Shown here one piece after another: positions 31,583 through 42,265 of a stretch of 64,000 nt of DNA. A program made the translations under genes and the position numbers. The first letter of the stretch is position 1. Every line of letters begins with the position of its first letter. Source of the DNA: Thamnidium elegans (Eukaryota > Mucoromycota > Mucoromycetes > Mucorales > Mucoraceae); contig JAIXMG010000018.1 of assembly GCA_025201345.1 (NCBI GenBank), forward strand, positions 620,001 through 684,000, given 5' to 3'. Under the pieces are notes generated by a model. It was not told the DNA's origin, ran no database searches, and was given only the letters and a program-made list of their open reading frames with translations.

Positions 31583-31731
31583 CACTATGGCGGAACTTAT
31601 GGTAACAACGTCCAATATGGTACCTATGTTACCATATTTTTTATATGCAGCGAATCAGATTACAGAATAACTAATATTATGGCAATTTTGTTTCCATATT
31701 GTGCACTGTTACCATAAGTTCCGCCATAGTG
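31583..31731. mobile_element. 149-bp CACTA-type MITE in Gypsy-3 gag
   Basis: A perfect 26-bp terminal inverted repeat begins CACTATGGCGGAACTTATGG. TTA is duplicated at 31580-31582 and 31732-31734. The interior is AT-rich non-coding DNA. Removal restores the gag reading frame. A miniature element of the CACTA superfamily by its end and its 3-bp target site. Confidence 0.9.
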
Positions 31732-32140
31732 TTAATTCAGTAATTAAGGAAGAGGGAACAACTTGACCATGTTGGATGATCATAGTAGATAACTCATAGA
31801 TTCGACCCTTGAGTATAGCCACATTCTTCTCAATACCTTGTACCGGAGTACAATTGTCAGCAAGAGAAGGGGTAGCCATAGCAACAGAGGCTTCGTCCAT
31901 TTCAGTATCATTAAAATCAGAAGCGTCGCCAGAAAGAGGTACTTCTTCACTCAAGATACTATCAAGAGCCCGGTCAAGATCAAAAGCGTCAGCATTGACA
32001 TCGTTCAAGATAGGAGGTACTTGAGTAGCATCAGAGGCAGCATAGGCAATGGGAGAGGAAGTGGCAGATTGAATGGCAGACATAGTGATTGGTAGGGTTT
32101 TTTAAAATAAAAAATTCAAGTAACGATTTATCAATAAAAA

Positions 32141-32557
32141 TGAAATATACAGTAGAAAATAAGTCCTTTAAAGTATTGATAAAAGTCTTAGTTGTGATTG
32201 TTTTTATTTTAGATGAAAAATAAGGTTGTATTTATACTAAAGGGGTTATACAATTAGCCATTCTAATTGTAGAGTAATAAAAGTCAGTTTTAAATATCAT
32301 AAGTATTATGGTTAATCCTTATTGATAATCCGATTGGTTTGTTATCTGGATTGGTTTAAGCATTTATGCATTGTGTTTAATTGGTAGTTCTTATTATTAA
32401 ATGGCAGTTGCCCTGTCATTGATAATAATAGTGGATGATTGTTTAGGATAATTCTATATTGTATTATTAATCGTCTATGATTAATAATGTTTAGTTTTGA
32501 TGTGCTATATCGTAATAATATCGAAGATGAAGAGGGATATATAGTCTGTATATATCA
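32141..32557 (-). repeat. Gypsy-3 5' LTR (417 bp)
   Basis: On the minus strand it runs from TGATATATACAGACTATATA to GTATATTTCA, matching solo LTR-B at 4511-4912 in inverted orientation. The gag ATG follows 58 nt after its inner end. Confidence 0.88.
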
Positions 32558-33074
32558 AACATAAAAGGCTTGGCAAGATAAATAGATTTAAATACCTAAC
32601 AGTAGCAGACCTTTTTAGACTTATTCTTATAGATAATCGCTTCTCTCTTTTTTTTTTACCAGCGAGTGGTTTTTTTTTCTTTTCAACAAAATTACTTTTT
32701 TTAAATCAGTTTTTTTTTTTTTTTTTTTCATTCGTGAACTAAACGAGTAGATAAATTGCCATTTACTTCTCTTGAGCGGATATACCTTTCTAAAGCGGAT
32801 TCGCCCACATCTGAGCGAGTTCGCTGGTTCTGAGCGGATAGCACATTTTTTTTAAAAATCCATTTACGCGGATACAGCGGATACAGTAAATAGAACGGAT
32901 AGAGCACCTTTTTTTTTAAAAGTCAGCTTCATTTTTATTTTTGTTCGCTTTATCCATCTTAAATTGAGCGGCTAGTCGCTGAGAGGTAAACAGTTACTAA
33001 AAAATAAGTGTTTATTCGCTGAGGAGCGACTGTTCGCCTGATTTAAAAAAAAATAACGGTTTTATTTAGCCTAG
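32558..33074. repeat. Non-coding stretch with AGCGGAT repeats
   Basis: This stretch lies between the Gypsy-3 LTR and the LINE and has no gene. T-runs are followed at 32775-32910 by six scattered CGGAT units, mostly AGCGGATA or GCGGATACA. Related GAGCGG and GCTGAG motifs continue to 33040. This GC-containing cluster stands out from the AT-rich surroundings and looks like a subterminal repeat zone of another transposon end, but no CACTA or other terminus is seen. Confidence 0.45.
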
Positions 33075-34586
33075 GTGTCTTGGAAATCGGTCTTAACTGA
33101 TAATGGCATACATACTTACTATCATCATGGCCCAACACAACCATTCAGGTATTTAGGCTTTTATCTCCCATACTCAACAAACCAACGTCGATCACTTGAA
33201 GATCAACTTCTGATAAAGGTAACCACTCAATGTCAGATATATTCTCAACGACAGCTATCTATTCTTGGTCGAGTAACTGTTATCAATGTCTTAATTCTAT
33301 CGAAAATTTGGTACTCTCTATGGTTATTGAAACCCACCAAACGCTTCTTCCAACGTATTCGGTCTACTATATATCAATTCGTTTGGCAAAAGAGGCATCC
33401 TGCTTTAAAAAAAGAAGTAATCTTTCTTCCGTGGATACATGGCGGCCTAAAAGTACTGGATCCAATACTTCAGCATCATATTCTTCAAAAAAGATGGCAG
33501 AACTACATCTTTACTCCCAATACCTACCCATCGTTTGTATACCGCCTTATTCTCAATCATCTCTCTTTATTCCTTAAGTCAGCCGATTGTCCTCTAGTAC
33601 CTTTCTATTTTCCAGAATACCGTAAGAGTGGTGTATGCGATGTTAATCTATCTATCTGGAACGCGATCTTCGACGCCTTTGATGTCCTCCACACCAATGC
33701 AACCCTCGAATTCCCCAAGCTGCCTCTTAAAACGTTACTAGATCTACCTCTGCACGAGCTCATTATATCGTCCGATATTAATCACTGGACGCGAAAACAT
33801 AAGACATTTCTTAGTGGTCAATTTTTTATTTTCGATATTACTCAAAAACGTCTTCGTCTCCGTGTCTCAGTTGAATATACTCGATACCCTCGTCTTTGCC
33901 AACAGTTGTTTATCGATATTCTACAGACTCGTCTCATTAAGCTCCAACCTAATGTCTGGCCACATATTCTAGAAGACTCACCTCCTACTACTGCCTGGCC
34001 TGACCACTCGATGGTAACTGCTGTCTCTGAATCCTCCGTCTGGAAATATTATACCTCCCGAACCTACAGGGAAGATATTCAAAAGGCCTCTATAATTCCT
34101 GTGAGATTTACTTCTACCGTGATTAAAACGTTCTGGATGTGTCGGATGTATCCAAATGCCCGTACATTATATTTTCGTTGCTTCTCCAAGTGTATTCCCA
34201 CCAAAAAAGTCCTCCTTAAATATGGTATTACCTCTTCCTCGACTTGCTCCTTATGCGGCCTCCATACGGATACCAAACGTCATTTTTTGGTCGAATGCCG
34301 GATTAAATGGGATATTTGGAAACAAGTTTTAAAGGAATATTTCCCTCATATTGGACTGTCCTCAGAAGATATCTATAGCTCACTGCGAAAACTAAAGGTC
34401 CCTAAGAATATCAGTGATTCCAAAAAATACTTTTCCGTCTTGTCAACCACTCTATATCAACTATGGATTATCTATTGGCAACATGGTAACGATAACTTGC
34501 ATCCTTTTTCTCTCTCTCAAGTCGAACCTTCCCTTCAACGGATAATCACTCACATTGAGAGATTACTCCAATCCACAGAAGAATAA
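33075..34586 (+). pseudogene. LINE ORF2 C-terminal part, 5'-truncated
   Basis: An open frame of about 500 codons without an ATG corresponds to the region after the reverse-transcriptase fingers of a non-LTR element: FRYLGFYLPYS, LSILGRVTVINVLILSKIWY and GGLKVLDPILQHHILQKRW. A C-terminal zinc-binding module follows (CSLCGLHTDTKRHFLVEC, the zf-RVT pattern). The RT active site lies upstream and is missing, as expected for 5' truncation during target-primed reverse transcription. The stop at 34584-34586 is followed by a T/A-rich 3' tail to about 34700. A much older relative is at 50426-51440. Confidence 0.87.
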
Positions 34587-35089
34587 TTTTTATCCCTCTT
34601 TTTTTTCCTTTTCCTTTTTATATACTTTTATTCCCAGTCCCCCCGTTTTTTCTAATCCCACCACTCATTGACGTGTGATTAAAATTTTTTTTTTTTAATA
34701 AAAATTACTTTTGTCGTATTTGAGGTTGATATTTATATAAAACATATAAATAATCATATTGTGAATAAAAACAAGCTTAATAATAAAAAAACTTCTAATA
34801 TTTCAATAATAATGCATCCCGATACATTATTATTAAACACCGAAATCAATACGGACATTTCTAGTGAAAACGGTTCCTACTTCTGACTTAAAATATAAAA
34901 ATTTTAATCCAATAACATTAATGCGAGATAAGAGATATTGTAATAACATTGGTCTTGATCCAGAACTAGCTACTCTGGATAAAAGAAAGGAACACCCATT
35001 GTTATAAGCAATACATTAACTCACATCAATGATATGAATATAGTATAAATAATATACTCTAGGACATATAGAAAATATCTCCTTTATAA
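34587..35089 (+). other. LINE tail and unassigned AT-rich DNA
   Basis: The first 110 bp are the pyrimidine-rich LINE 3' end. The rest holds only two short open stretches of 24 and 28 codons (from 34811 and 34919) that I cannot assign. I see no other feature. Confidence 0.5.
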
Positions 35090-36419
35090 CACTGTGGCCA
35101 GATAAAGTTGTTTTTTATACTAATAACAGTAGAATTGTTTCTAAATATGCACACTGTAAATTCGGAAACTATGAGATAGTATGGTTACTGAGTTTAGTAT
35201 CCATATATACTGGATTTATTATGCAGTATATTTTCCACTGAACGCAGTAAGTTGGATACTGAAATTGATATGGTATCTTATATACCCTATTTAGTAGAAA
35301 TTCCACTAAAAAATACGTCATGAGTCTGTTTATTCAGTAACCATTGCTCTTTATTCAGTAGCCATTGTTTTTTATTTAGTAAAATCTCTGTCTATTCAGT
35401 AGCCATTGCTCTTTATTTAGTAGCCATTGTTTTTTATTTAGTAGCCGTTGTTCTTTATTCAGTAACCATTTATAACAACTTACTTCTACATAATATATAT
35501 GGTTAAAATCTGTTTTACATAAATAGTGTTATTATCAAACTTACAAGTAAATAAAAAACCAAGACATATGGTTAAACGGTTTCTTCTCTGTAAATATATA
35601 AATGTTTGTAGATATTAATAGGTAGTAAATAAAAATAACTAAAAGATGTGTACCTTAAGGTGAACCATAATAGTATTCAATGGTTAAATATCTAAAAGCA
35701 AACGAACAAAAAAAAATTGTTTTAGCAGTGGAACAAAATAAAAAAAAATACTTTACTTAGCGTTTAGGGATACAATAGAGGCGAATGAACTATAGAAGAA
35801 GAAAAACAGTTATGTTCCATTTCAAGAGATTCAATTTATTGTTACCATTGAGATTAGTCTTTTGTGTATAAAGTGAAGTAAAAGTATATATAAAAAAGGA
35901 AAAGAAAAAAAAAAGGGGGGGGGGGAAGGCAAGGTCGCTTACGTCTGTGGTTGAAAAAAAAAGTCACCTTCTGCTTGGCTAAACGACCTCTTTTTTTATA
36001 CGTGATTCTGAAATTTATATAGTAAGTCCTAAGTATACTGAAAAAAAGAAAGCACAAATATATGTAGTAAATCAAATTTTTTTTTTTTTTTTGGATAACG
36101 TGGCAGTGTCTTTTTTCTTTTTTTTTCTTTAAATAAATTTATATATTTGTCTATATTATTTGTACTTTGATAATTAACTTATTCCTCTATACATGTAAGC
36201 ACTAAGATCTAAACGACTATGACGCTGTAATATACGTATTTGTTATAGAACATTGGTATGCACCTTTTTAATATTTTAATTCCCTGGTAAAGAAAAAATC
36301 TAAATTTAGAATAAAAAAAAGGGAAGAGTATTTTCTACTGAAAATAGCGGAATATATTCCGTATTTAGTAACTATGTCCACTAATAACAGTATCATTTAC
36401 TAAATATCTGGCCATAGTG
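35090..36419. mobile_element. CACTA-N copy B, inverted relative to copy A
   Basis: A 1330-bp inverted near-identical copy of 30180-31507 with the same terminal repeats (CACTGTGGCCAGATA and TATCTGGCCATAGTG). The 21-bp TACTAAATA-type array is longer here, about seven units with an interruption (35330-35470). Flanking triplets TAA and ATA do not form a target duplication, unlike copy A, so one flank has been rearranged. Confidence 0.88.
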
Positions 36420-36501
36420 ATACTTTATTTAAACTAGTAAATGATACTTTTTATTCGTTATATGACTTTAAAAAGCCTGTTAATCGCTTTTATAACAATT
36501 T

Positions 36502-37502
36502 TTATATTTGAACGTACTAATTTTACAAATAAGCATGATGAAAAAGAAAGAGTCTTGGGTGGGTTACTACGTGAATTCATTGATGCATATGGGAGATAGA
36601 AGCTCAAATAGAGTCGGATCAACACATGCCAACATAAAAAGAAATAACCAAACATCATCAGGTAGTATGACTATCGTAACCGAAAAAGTCAATCTTTGGA
36701 TTAAAAAACGAGTATAAATGTGTTTTTTTTATTAGCGTTTGGTATTATGACAGTTAATCTTAAATTTTGATGATATTATATTTAGGAGAACTACCGTAAC
36801 TTGCAATCTGCAAAAGAATTAATATCACAAAAACTAGTATATTTGGGTTCTGAAATCACCAAAAAATTAAGTGATTTAAGACTAAATATCACAAACTTTG
36901 CATACGAAAGTATCAAAAACGAGTTAATGCAGATGGAAACCTCTGAAGACGAGACTGCTAACGAAAAATGTTACTGTCCGGTAAGAAGAAACTACCGCCT
37001 TCCTTGCAAGCATGTACTAGAGAAATATGAAGGCGTTATTCCTTTAGTCGCAGTTCATCAAAGATGGAGAATTATATATATCAAAGGCAGAGGTACGCGT
37101 GTAATTTTTTATTTTACATGTTTCTACTCCAAAAAACAATTGACGGGAACATTTTTTTTTTGTACGATTACAGTCGCGACTATTGCTGAAGTCGCAATTG
37201 AAAATGAAAAAGAAAATATGTCAACCATTACTACTCCTGTCGACAATCTTAAAGTACGTTTCGAAAAGCTGCTCGATGTTTTCCAGGTTTTAGGCATCCA
37301 GCAAGAGAGTGATGATTTATTAAGTGGTATTGACAATCTTATAAGAAATTTTTTAAACGATCGCTTAGAAAGCATTCTTCCTCCAAAGGTTGTGGTGATT
37401 CAAAAAGGAAGACCAAAAAACACCAAACGAAATAAGCTTGGTATTGAGCATGAAAACGAGAAAATAAAGCTTGAACAAAAAAATAGAAATAATAACAATA
37501 AT

Positions 37503-37547
<45 letters not shown>

Positions 37548-38126
37548 AGCATTGGAAGAAGACGATGATGTACGAATTGTAGGAACCTTTTATTCCAGCA
37601 GTTAACTGACATTGATGTCGAAAATATTGCTGTTTTAGTAAATCCTCTTGAGGATGGCAATTGCGGATTTAGATCCGTTAACCTTACAGTTTTTGGCCAC
37701 GAAGATGCTTGGAAGTAAGTAAAGCTTATGATGCTAAAAACGCTTAGATCTCACAAGCAGCTATACGAAGAAACATATGGGCTGGATATGAATCATTTTG
37801 AGCCACTATTGGAAAATTCTTAGTCACTCTGTATGGATTTATCAAAATGGTTTGATACTTATGGATGTCCTCAGATTGCTGCTGATACCTTCAGTCGTTC
37901 AGTAGTACTTCTGAGCTCTTCACCTCAATTTTTTCGCACCTACGGAAAAGCTTGTGACTCTAATGGCAATATAATTTATAATAAGGATAGGCAGACATTT
38001 GTCCCTTTCTTCCATTTGGATACGGAAACTATGTTCAACCCAATCATATTATTTTTAACTAACAACCATTTCTACTTGTCTGAACGTAGGATTAATACTA
38101 GAACTAAAAAAACTAGTGGATTTTGA
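36502..38126 (+). pseudogene. Mutator-like (MULE) transposase C-terminus joined to OTU protease domain
   Basis: Exon-like pieces 36508-36711, 36786-37092 and 37174 to about 37500 join in frame across GT-AG introns. The first has the MULE block SWVGYYVNSLMHMG with SSNRVGSTHANIKR. The second has a SWIM zinc finger (CYCPVRRNYRLPCKH) followed by IPLVAVHQRW. A variable linker ends in Lys/Asn-rich and A-rich sequence with a frameshift. Then NPLEDGNCGFRSVNLTVFG, the OTU cysteine protease signature D-G-N-C, and downstream WFDTYGCPQIAADTFS and LFLTNNHFYL with the expected catalytic His. Several stops and frame breaks make it a pseudogene. The 5' part, including the DDE catalytic core, is missing up to the CACTA-N copy B end. 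Confidence 0.7.
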
Positions 38127-38309
38127 GCATTGGCCGTCGATCAACCCAATGCACAAAATTATAATTGAAAAGAACAGAGACCATTGTCCAGTAGATTTTT
38201 CAGCTTCCTACTGTCCACAAACGGAAAACTAAAGATTTTCATTATTATCTACTCATTTCACGTATTTTTATTCTTTTACTACTTTTTCTATCTTCTTTTT
38301 TATATACTA

Positions 38310-38346
<37 letters not shown>

Positions 38347-38837
38347 TAGACAACTCTGATACTCATTTACAAAGAACCGGAAGGAACCAAACATATGTAA
38401 TTCTGGATATGGAGCTAATCCAAAGCCCCGTAAACACAATCAAGTCGATTATGAATGATAACAACATTATTTGATATGGCCAGAGATGTGCTTAAGCTCG
38501 AAGGTTACTTTGAAGAACCCTCCTTTTACATTTCATTAACATAATTAGTTGTAACGTCTTAACTTTTATAGAGACTATTAAAAAAATATTCATTTCAATT
38601 AACTTCAAATATCTTTTACACTTTTAACATTCTCAACACTTTAAACTGCTTAAAGTCATCTAAAACTATTTTAAATCACTTTAAAAAACCATAAAACTCT
38701 TTCAAAACACTTTCTCATTAGGTGGCTACAAAAAACACCTAAAAGTACCTTTTTATTACTTTTTTTACAGGTGATTGCAAAAATCACCCGAAAAAAAGCA
38801 CCTTAAACTACCAAAAACACCTAATATTTCCCATAGT
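38127..38837. other. Low-complexity DNA, possibly a CACTA-like terminus at 38837
   Basis: A T37 tract at about 38309-38345 is followed by AT-rich DNA with many CACTTT, AAAACAC, CACCT and AGGTG motifs. The segment ends in TATTTCCCATAGTG at 38837, which is CACTATGGGAAATA on the other strand and resembles the CACTATGG ends of the MITEs nearby. No matching left end was found. It separates two OTU-domain pieces. Confidence 0.35.
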
Positions 38838-39180
38838 GTAAGGTTCATTTTGATATGTATCAGTATAGAAGAACGATCATGCCTATTTGGTTTGACTATC
38901 CTGACTGTGTTCAAATTGTTGCGGACACTTACAGCATATCTATATGTACATATCCCGACGCCGGGAATAAAAGACGTCTTTATGGACCACTCACTTAAGG
39001 TTCTTGTAAAACCAAAAGTAAAAGTACGGCCATACCACCTTTAAAATATAAAAAACGCACATTGGGTGGCTGTCGAGTTCGGCCATAGGCGTATGTCATA
39101 TCCTTCTGTTAGCCATATGTACTTCCACGTAGGCAAATCCTATGCTACGTTGTTTAAATCGACATGGAATCTCTTTTGAC
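38838..39180 (+). pseudogene. Second OTU-domain fragment
   Basis: Reading frames with breaks give PIWFDYPDCVQIVADTYSIS, then CTYPDAGNKRRLYGPL, and after a frameshift HWVAVEFGHRRMSYP, the last resembling the N-H-W-V catalytic-His strand of OTU proteases. It parallels the WFDTYGCPQIAADTFS region of the fragment 1 kb upstream, so two OTU copies once stood here. A paralogous remnant of the same MULE-OTU gene is the simplest reading. Confidence 0.5.
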
Positions 39181-39527
39181 AATTTCCCAAACATACAGAA
39201 GATAAGCCTTTTGACGCAGAAAAAGACGAGCTTGTTGTAATCGAATCTTCCGATAAAGAATAATAACTTTTTTTTCTCTTAATAAACTATATTTTATCTA
39301 CCTTATTTCCTTTATATTTTCAGAGAAGGATAATAAAATACGAAGTATAGTATGAATACTAGATATAAAAAACGGTTCTAAATATTTTATGATGTGTATA
39401 AGTAATATAAAATAACAAAAATAACAAATAACTCGAATGTTTTAGTTTTATTTGATAACGCTCAGATCACGAGAGTGCACGTTATTTTTTCCTGTATAAA
39501 ATTACGTGGTTTGTGTTATTTTTTCTT

Positions 39528-39698
39528 TTTTTTTTTTCGGACCACGGGGTACTCGATCCAGGACACCTTATGTACACATCGCCGTGGTCCCAATGATTTG
39601 CGCCTTTACACACCCAGAGAGTCATTGCCTTACATGGTTAAGTCACACACGAAAGAAAACGTCGGTTCTGTAAAAAAATATCTGCGACGGATAAAGTG
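39528..39698 (+). CDS. Repeated coding motif YSIQDTLCTHRR, copy 1
   Basis: The frame reads TTGYSIQDTLCTHRRGPNDL and continues to a stop at 39698 (ESLPYMVKSHTKEN, KKYLRRIK). The first 21 codons recur at 46437-46500 with five synonymous changes and one Gly/Ser change across the YSIQD-PNDL block. The flanks are unrelated. The DNA also forms a GGACCACGG/CCGTGGTCC stem. This is probably an exon or domain remnant of a repeated gene or element of unknown type. Confidence 0.4.
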
Positions 39699-40085
39699 AT
39701 AGTAATACAGTAGTTCTACTTGAGTGCGTTTGATTTAAGGGTATGCTCTATTTAAGTGCATTTTTATGTTAGTCCCCCGATTTAACACCGCTATCGCCAC
39801 TATTCGATTTAAAGATGGAATCCAATCTCAATCTGTTCTACGACGAGATAACTTTATATCCAGTACTCACTGCGCACATTTCTATAACAAACGCAATAAA
39901 ATAAGATTGATATTTTTTTTTTTTATTCTATAATTATAAAAAAAAATGATTGAATTTATAATAAAACGGGGGAAGATTAGGTATTGAATGCTAAAAAAAA
40001 GAGGGGATTTATGAGTGATGCACGTTTAAAAAGAGATAAAATAAAGGAGCGAAATGAAAAGCGAGTGATAAAGTGATTATTTGAT
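39699..40085. other. Intergenic DNA before the helicase 3' end
   Basis: AT-rich with T10 and A9 runs and no gene. The last 150 bp should be the helicase 3' UTR (minus strand), including AATAAA-like sequences on that strand. Confidence 0.5.
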
Positions 40086-42265
40086 TTAATAACCACCACG
40101 TCCACCACCGTATCCACCACGTCCACCGCCACGGCCACCGCCACGGCCACCGCCATAACCTCCGCCGCCACCACCACGGCCTCCGCCATAACCTCCACCA
40201 TAACCTCCACCGTTACGGTTTCCACCACCATAACCACCACGTCCTCCACCACGTCCTCCACCACCACCACCATAGCTACTTCCACCACCATAGCCGCCAC
40301 GACCACCTCTGTTATCACGTTCTTGAAGAGGAGGTAAAGTAGTAGGAGCAGTGAGAGTGATATTTTGAGTGGTCCAAGGTCTACCAGCTAAGAGAACGCT
40401 GCCGTCATCTTTTACTTCAACCTTTGTACAGCTGATATCGAACAAAACACCCATAGAATCTTGGGTCATACGCCAGCTCTTAAGATCATCATAACCTAAT
40501 TCGGGATATTCACGACTCAAGATGTTACGAACATAACCAGGGTGTTGAATAGCATAACCTAACTCCATCAAAAGAGTAGTTTGACCTTCTTGAGAAGTTA
40601 AAAGAGAACGGGAGGGAACACCTTGGTGATAACCAGTCATAAAAGCAAGAGCAGCAGCAACGGTGTTTTCAGCACCATGCTTAGCAATTAATTGTTTAGC
40701 AGATTCGGCAAAGAAAGGTAAAACATCAGACTTGACGGAATCAATAGACTTAAAGGCATCTTCAGTAGTGGCTTCAATAATATCTTCAGGACGAGGAGCA
40801 GATAATTGTTCGAATTGGACACCGGTACGCTTAGAGATATAACCCAAGAGTCCTTCTTCAGCAGGCTTAAAGAAAGTAACACATACACCGGAGCGACCAG
40901 CACGACCAGTACGACCGGAACGATGGACGTAAGATTCGGGATCCTTAGGGGGTTGACAGTTGATAACTAAATCAACTTGAGGAATATCCAAACCACGAGC
41001 AAGAACATCAGTACAGACAATACACTTGTATTTACCTTCACGGAAAGCCTTCATGGTAGATTCACGAGAGGATTGAGCAATATCGCCATGTAAAACAGCA
41101 GCATCTTGCTTGATCTTTTCATGAGAACCTAATTCGTTAGCATCGGCTTTGGTAGCACAGAAAATAACAGTTAAACCACTACGACCATAGACGTTAACAA
41201 CATCACCAATAATATCAGCACGAGTATGGTAAGAAGATGGCATGGCAATATGACGAATGTTAGTGTTAGTTCTGTTCTTGGCGTTACCGATTAAATCAAT
41301 ACGTTCATAATCTTCCTTGAGGAAACGCTTGATGGTCTCCATAACAGATTCAGGAACTGTAGCAGAGAATAACAAAGTTTGGTAATCACGAGTAGCTTTT
41401 TGTTCTTGAATAGAAGATAATAAGTTAAACATATCTTCCTCAAAACCACGAGCATCCAACATCTCATCAGCTTCATCTAAAATAATGAACTTGAGATCAC
41501 TTAATTTCATGTTACCAAACTTGATATGATCGAGGATACGACCGGGAGTACCAACAACGACATCAACACCTTCACGGAAAACAGAGGTTTGCTCATTATA
41601 AGGGACACCACCATAGACAGGCAAGGTCTTGAGTCTGTTACCAGATAATTGTTCAAAATCACCACAGACTTGCTTGGCTAAATCACGAGTAGGACAAAGA
41701 ACAAGAACACGGGGGGATCTACCACGACGTTCCTTATATTCGGTATCAAGAGATAATCTTTCAATGACAGGTAAAGCAAAGGCAAGAGTCTTACCAGTAC
41801 CAGTACGAGCACGAGCTAAAACATCATTACCTTCATAAATAAGATCAAAAGTAGCGGCTTGAATATCAAAAAGTGATTTGATACCCTTTGCGTTCAAGTT
41901 ATCAATAGTACTTTGAGAGATACGGAAGTTGGAAAGACGCAAGTTCTCAGGAATTTCATCACCGATTTCTTTTTCTTCGATTACCTTACGCTTCTTGTTA
42001 TCAGGTTCAGCAATAACAGGAGAATCCTCGGTTTCGACTTCAGTCTTAACTTCTTTAGTCTCAACAATAACTTCCTTGGTCTTTACTTCTTCAGAAGGCT
42101 TTTCTTCTCTGTCTCTCTTGCGAGAAGACTTTTCCTTCTTCTCCTTTTTTTCTTTTCTTTCCTTCTTCTCGGGACGAGCTATTATAAATAGTGTAAGTAT
42201 ATATATGTTAAGCTTAATATTGTTATTGTCATTGTACCTTCTTTATGTTCAACAGTACTAGGCAT
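40086..42265 (-). CDS. Nucleolar DEAD-box RNA helicase with GUCT domain (DDX21-like)
   Basis: Two exons, 42238-42265 and 40086-42178, encode 706 aa (MPSTVEHKE spliced to ARPEKKERKEKK). A Lys/Glu-rich N-terminus is followed by all helicase motifs: ARTGTGKT, PTRDLAKQ, TPGR, LDEADEMLD, SAT, ARGLDIPQ and HRSGRTGRAG. A GUCT domain follows (SLLTSQEGQTTLLMEL ... DISCTKVEV), then a C-terminal tail of about 85 residues of GYGGG/RGG repeats. GUCT plus an RGG/GYGG tail defines the DDX21/DDX50 (Gu) group, which unwinds RNA in ribosome biogenesis and rDNA transcription in the nucleolus. Length and order fit the family. The RGG tail should bind RNA and be arginine-methylated. Strongly biased codons suggest high expression. 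Confidence 0.93.

Larger units (their letters stand above)
29053..32083 (-). pseudogene. Gypsy-3 gag, split by two CACTA derivatives
   Basis: The N-terminal part (ATG at 32083, MSAIQSATSS) runs to 31732, the middle is 31508-31582, and the main part is 30179-29053. Removing the two inserts plus one copy of each 3-bp duplication joins LITEL-RSLRSSLEEL and VITPP-MYKPTPRAIV with no frame loss, about 520 codons. The body contains a capsid-like region (FKTAINGQYGITVDAEQES, SIESFIDKFQDLKRRAG), a basic Ser-rich segment, and one CCHC zinc knuckle (CFRCGVENWSPSHIC). It packages the element RNA. The gag stop is a single TAA with protease in the same frame. Confidence 0.88.
27894..32557 (-). mobile_element. 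Gypsy-3: 5' part of a Ty3/Gypsy element
   Basis: On the minus strand, from right to left: LTR (32141-32557), gag (from 32083), protease and the start of the pol linker, cut at the CACTA-2 terminus. It contains three insertions (149-bp CACTA MITE, 1328-bp CACTA derivative, solo LTR-F) whose removal gives continuous coding sequence. No primer binding site starting TGG follows the LTR, so self-priming or another mechanism is possible. Its protein sequences are unrelated in wording to Gypsy-1 and Gypsy-2. Confidence 0.88.

Noticed and set aside
30563..36075. 73-codon frames in both CACTA-N copies
   Set aside because: They lack an ATG start and are retained simply because the two copies are nearly identical; composition is low-complexity Phe/Tyr/Pro.
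14739..38856. 17-bp match TAAGGTTCATTTTGATA at 14739 and 38838
   Set aside because: Short AT-rich match with no extended similarity on either side.
39539..39590. tRNA or 5S rRNA reading of the GGACCACGG hairpin
   Set aside because: No cloverleaf, A box or 5S internal control could be placed, and the second copy loses pairing while keeping the protein reading.
39977..40318. Open frame overlapping the helicase 3' end with Val/Met repeats
   Set aside because: Frame shadow of the GYGGG/RGG tail of the DDX21-like gene.
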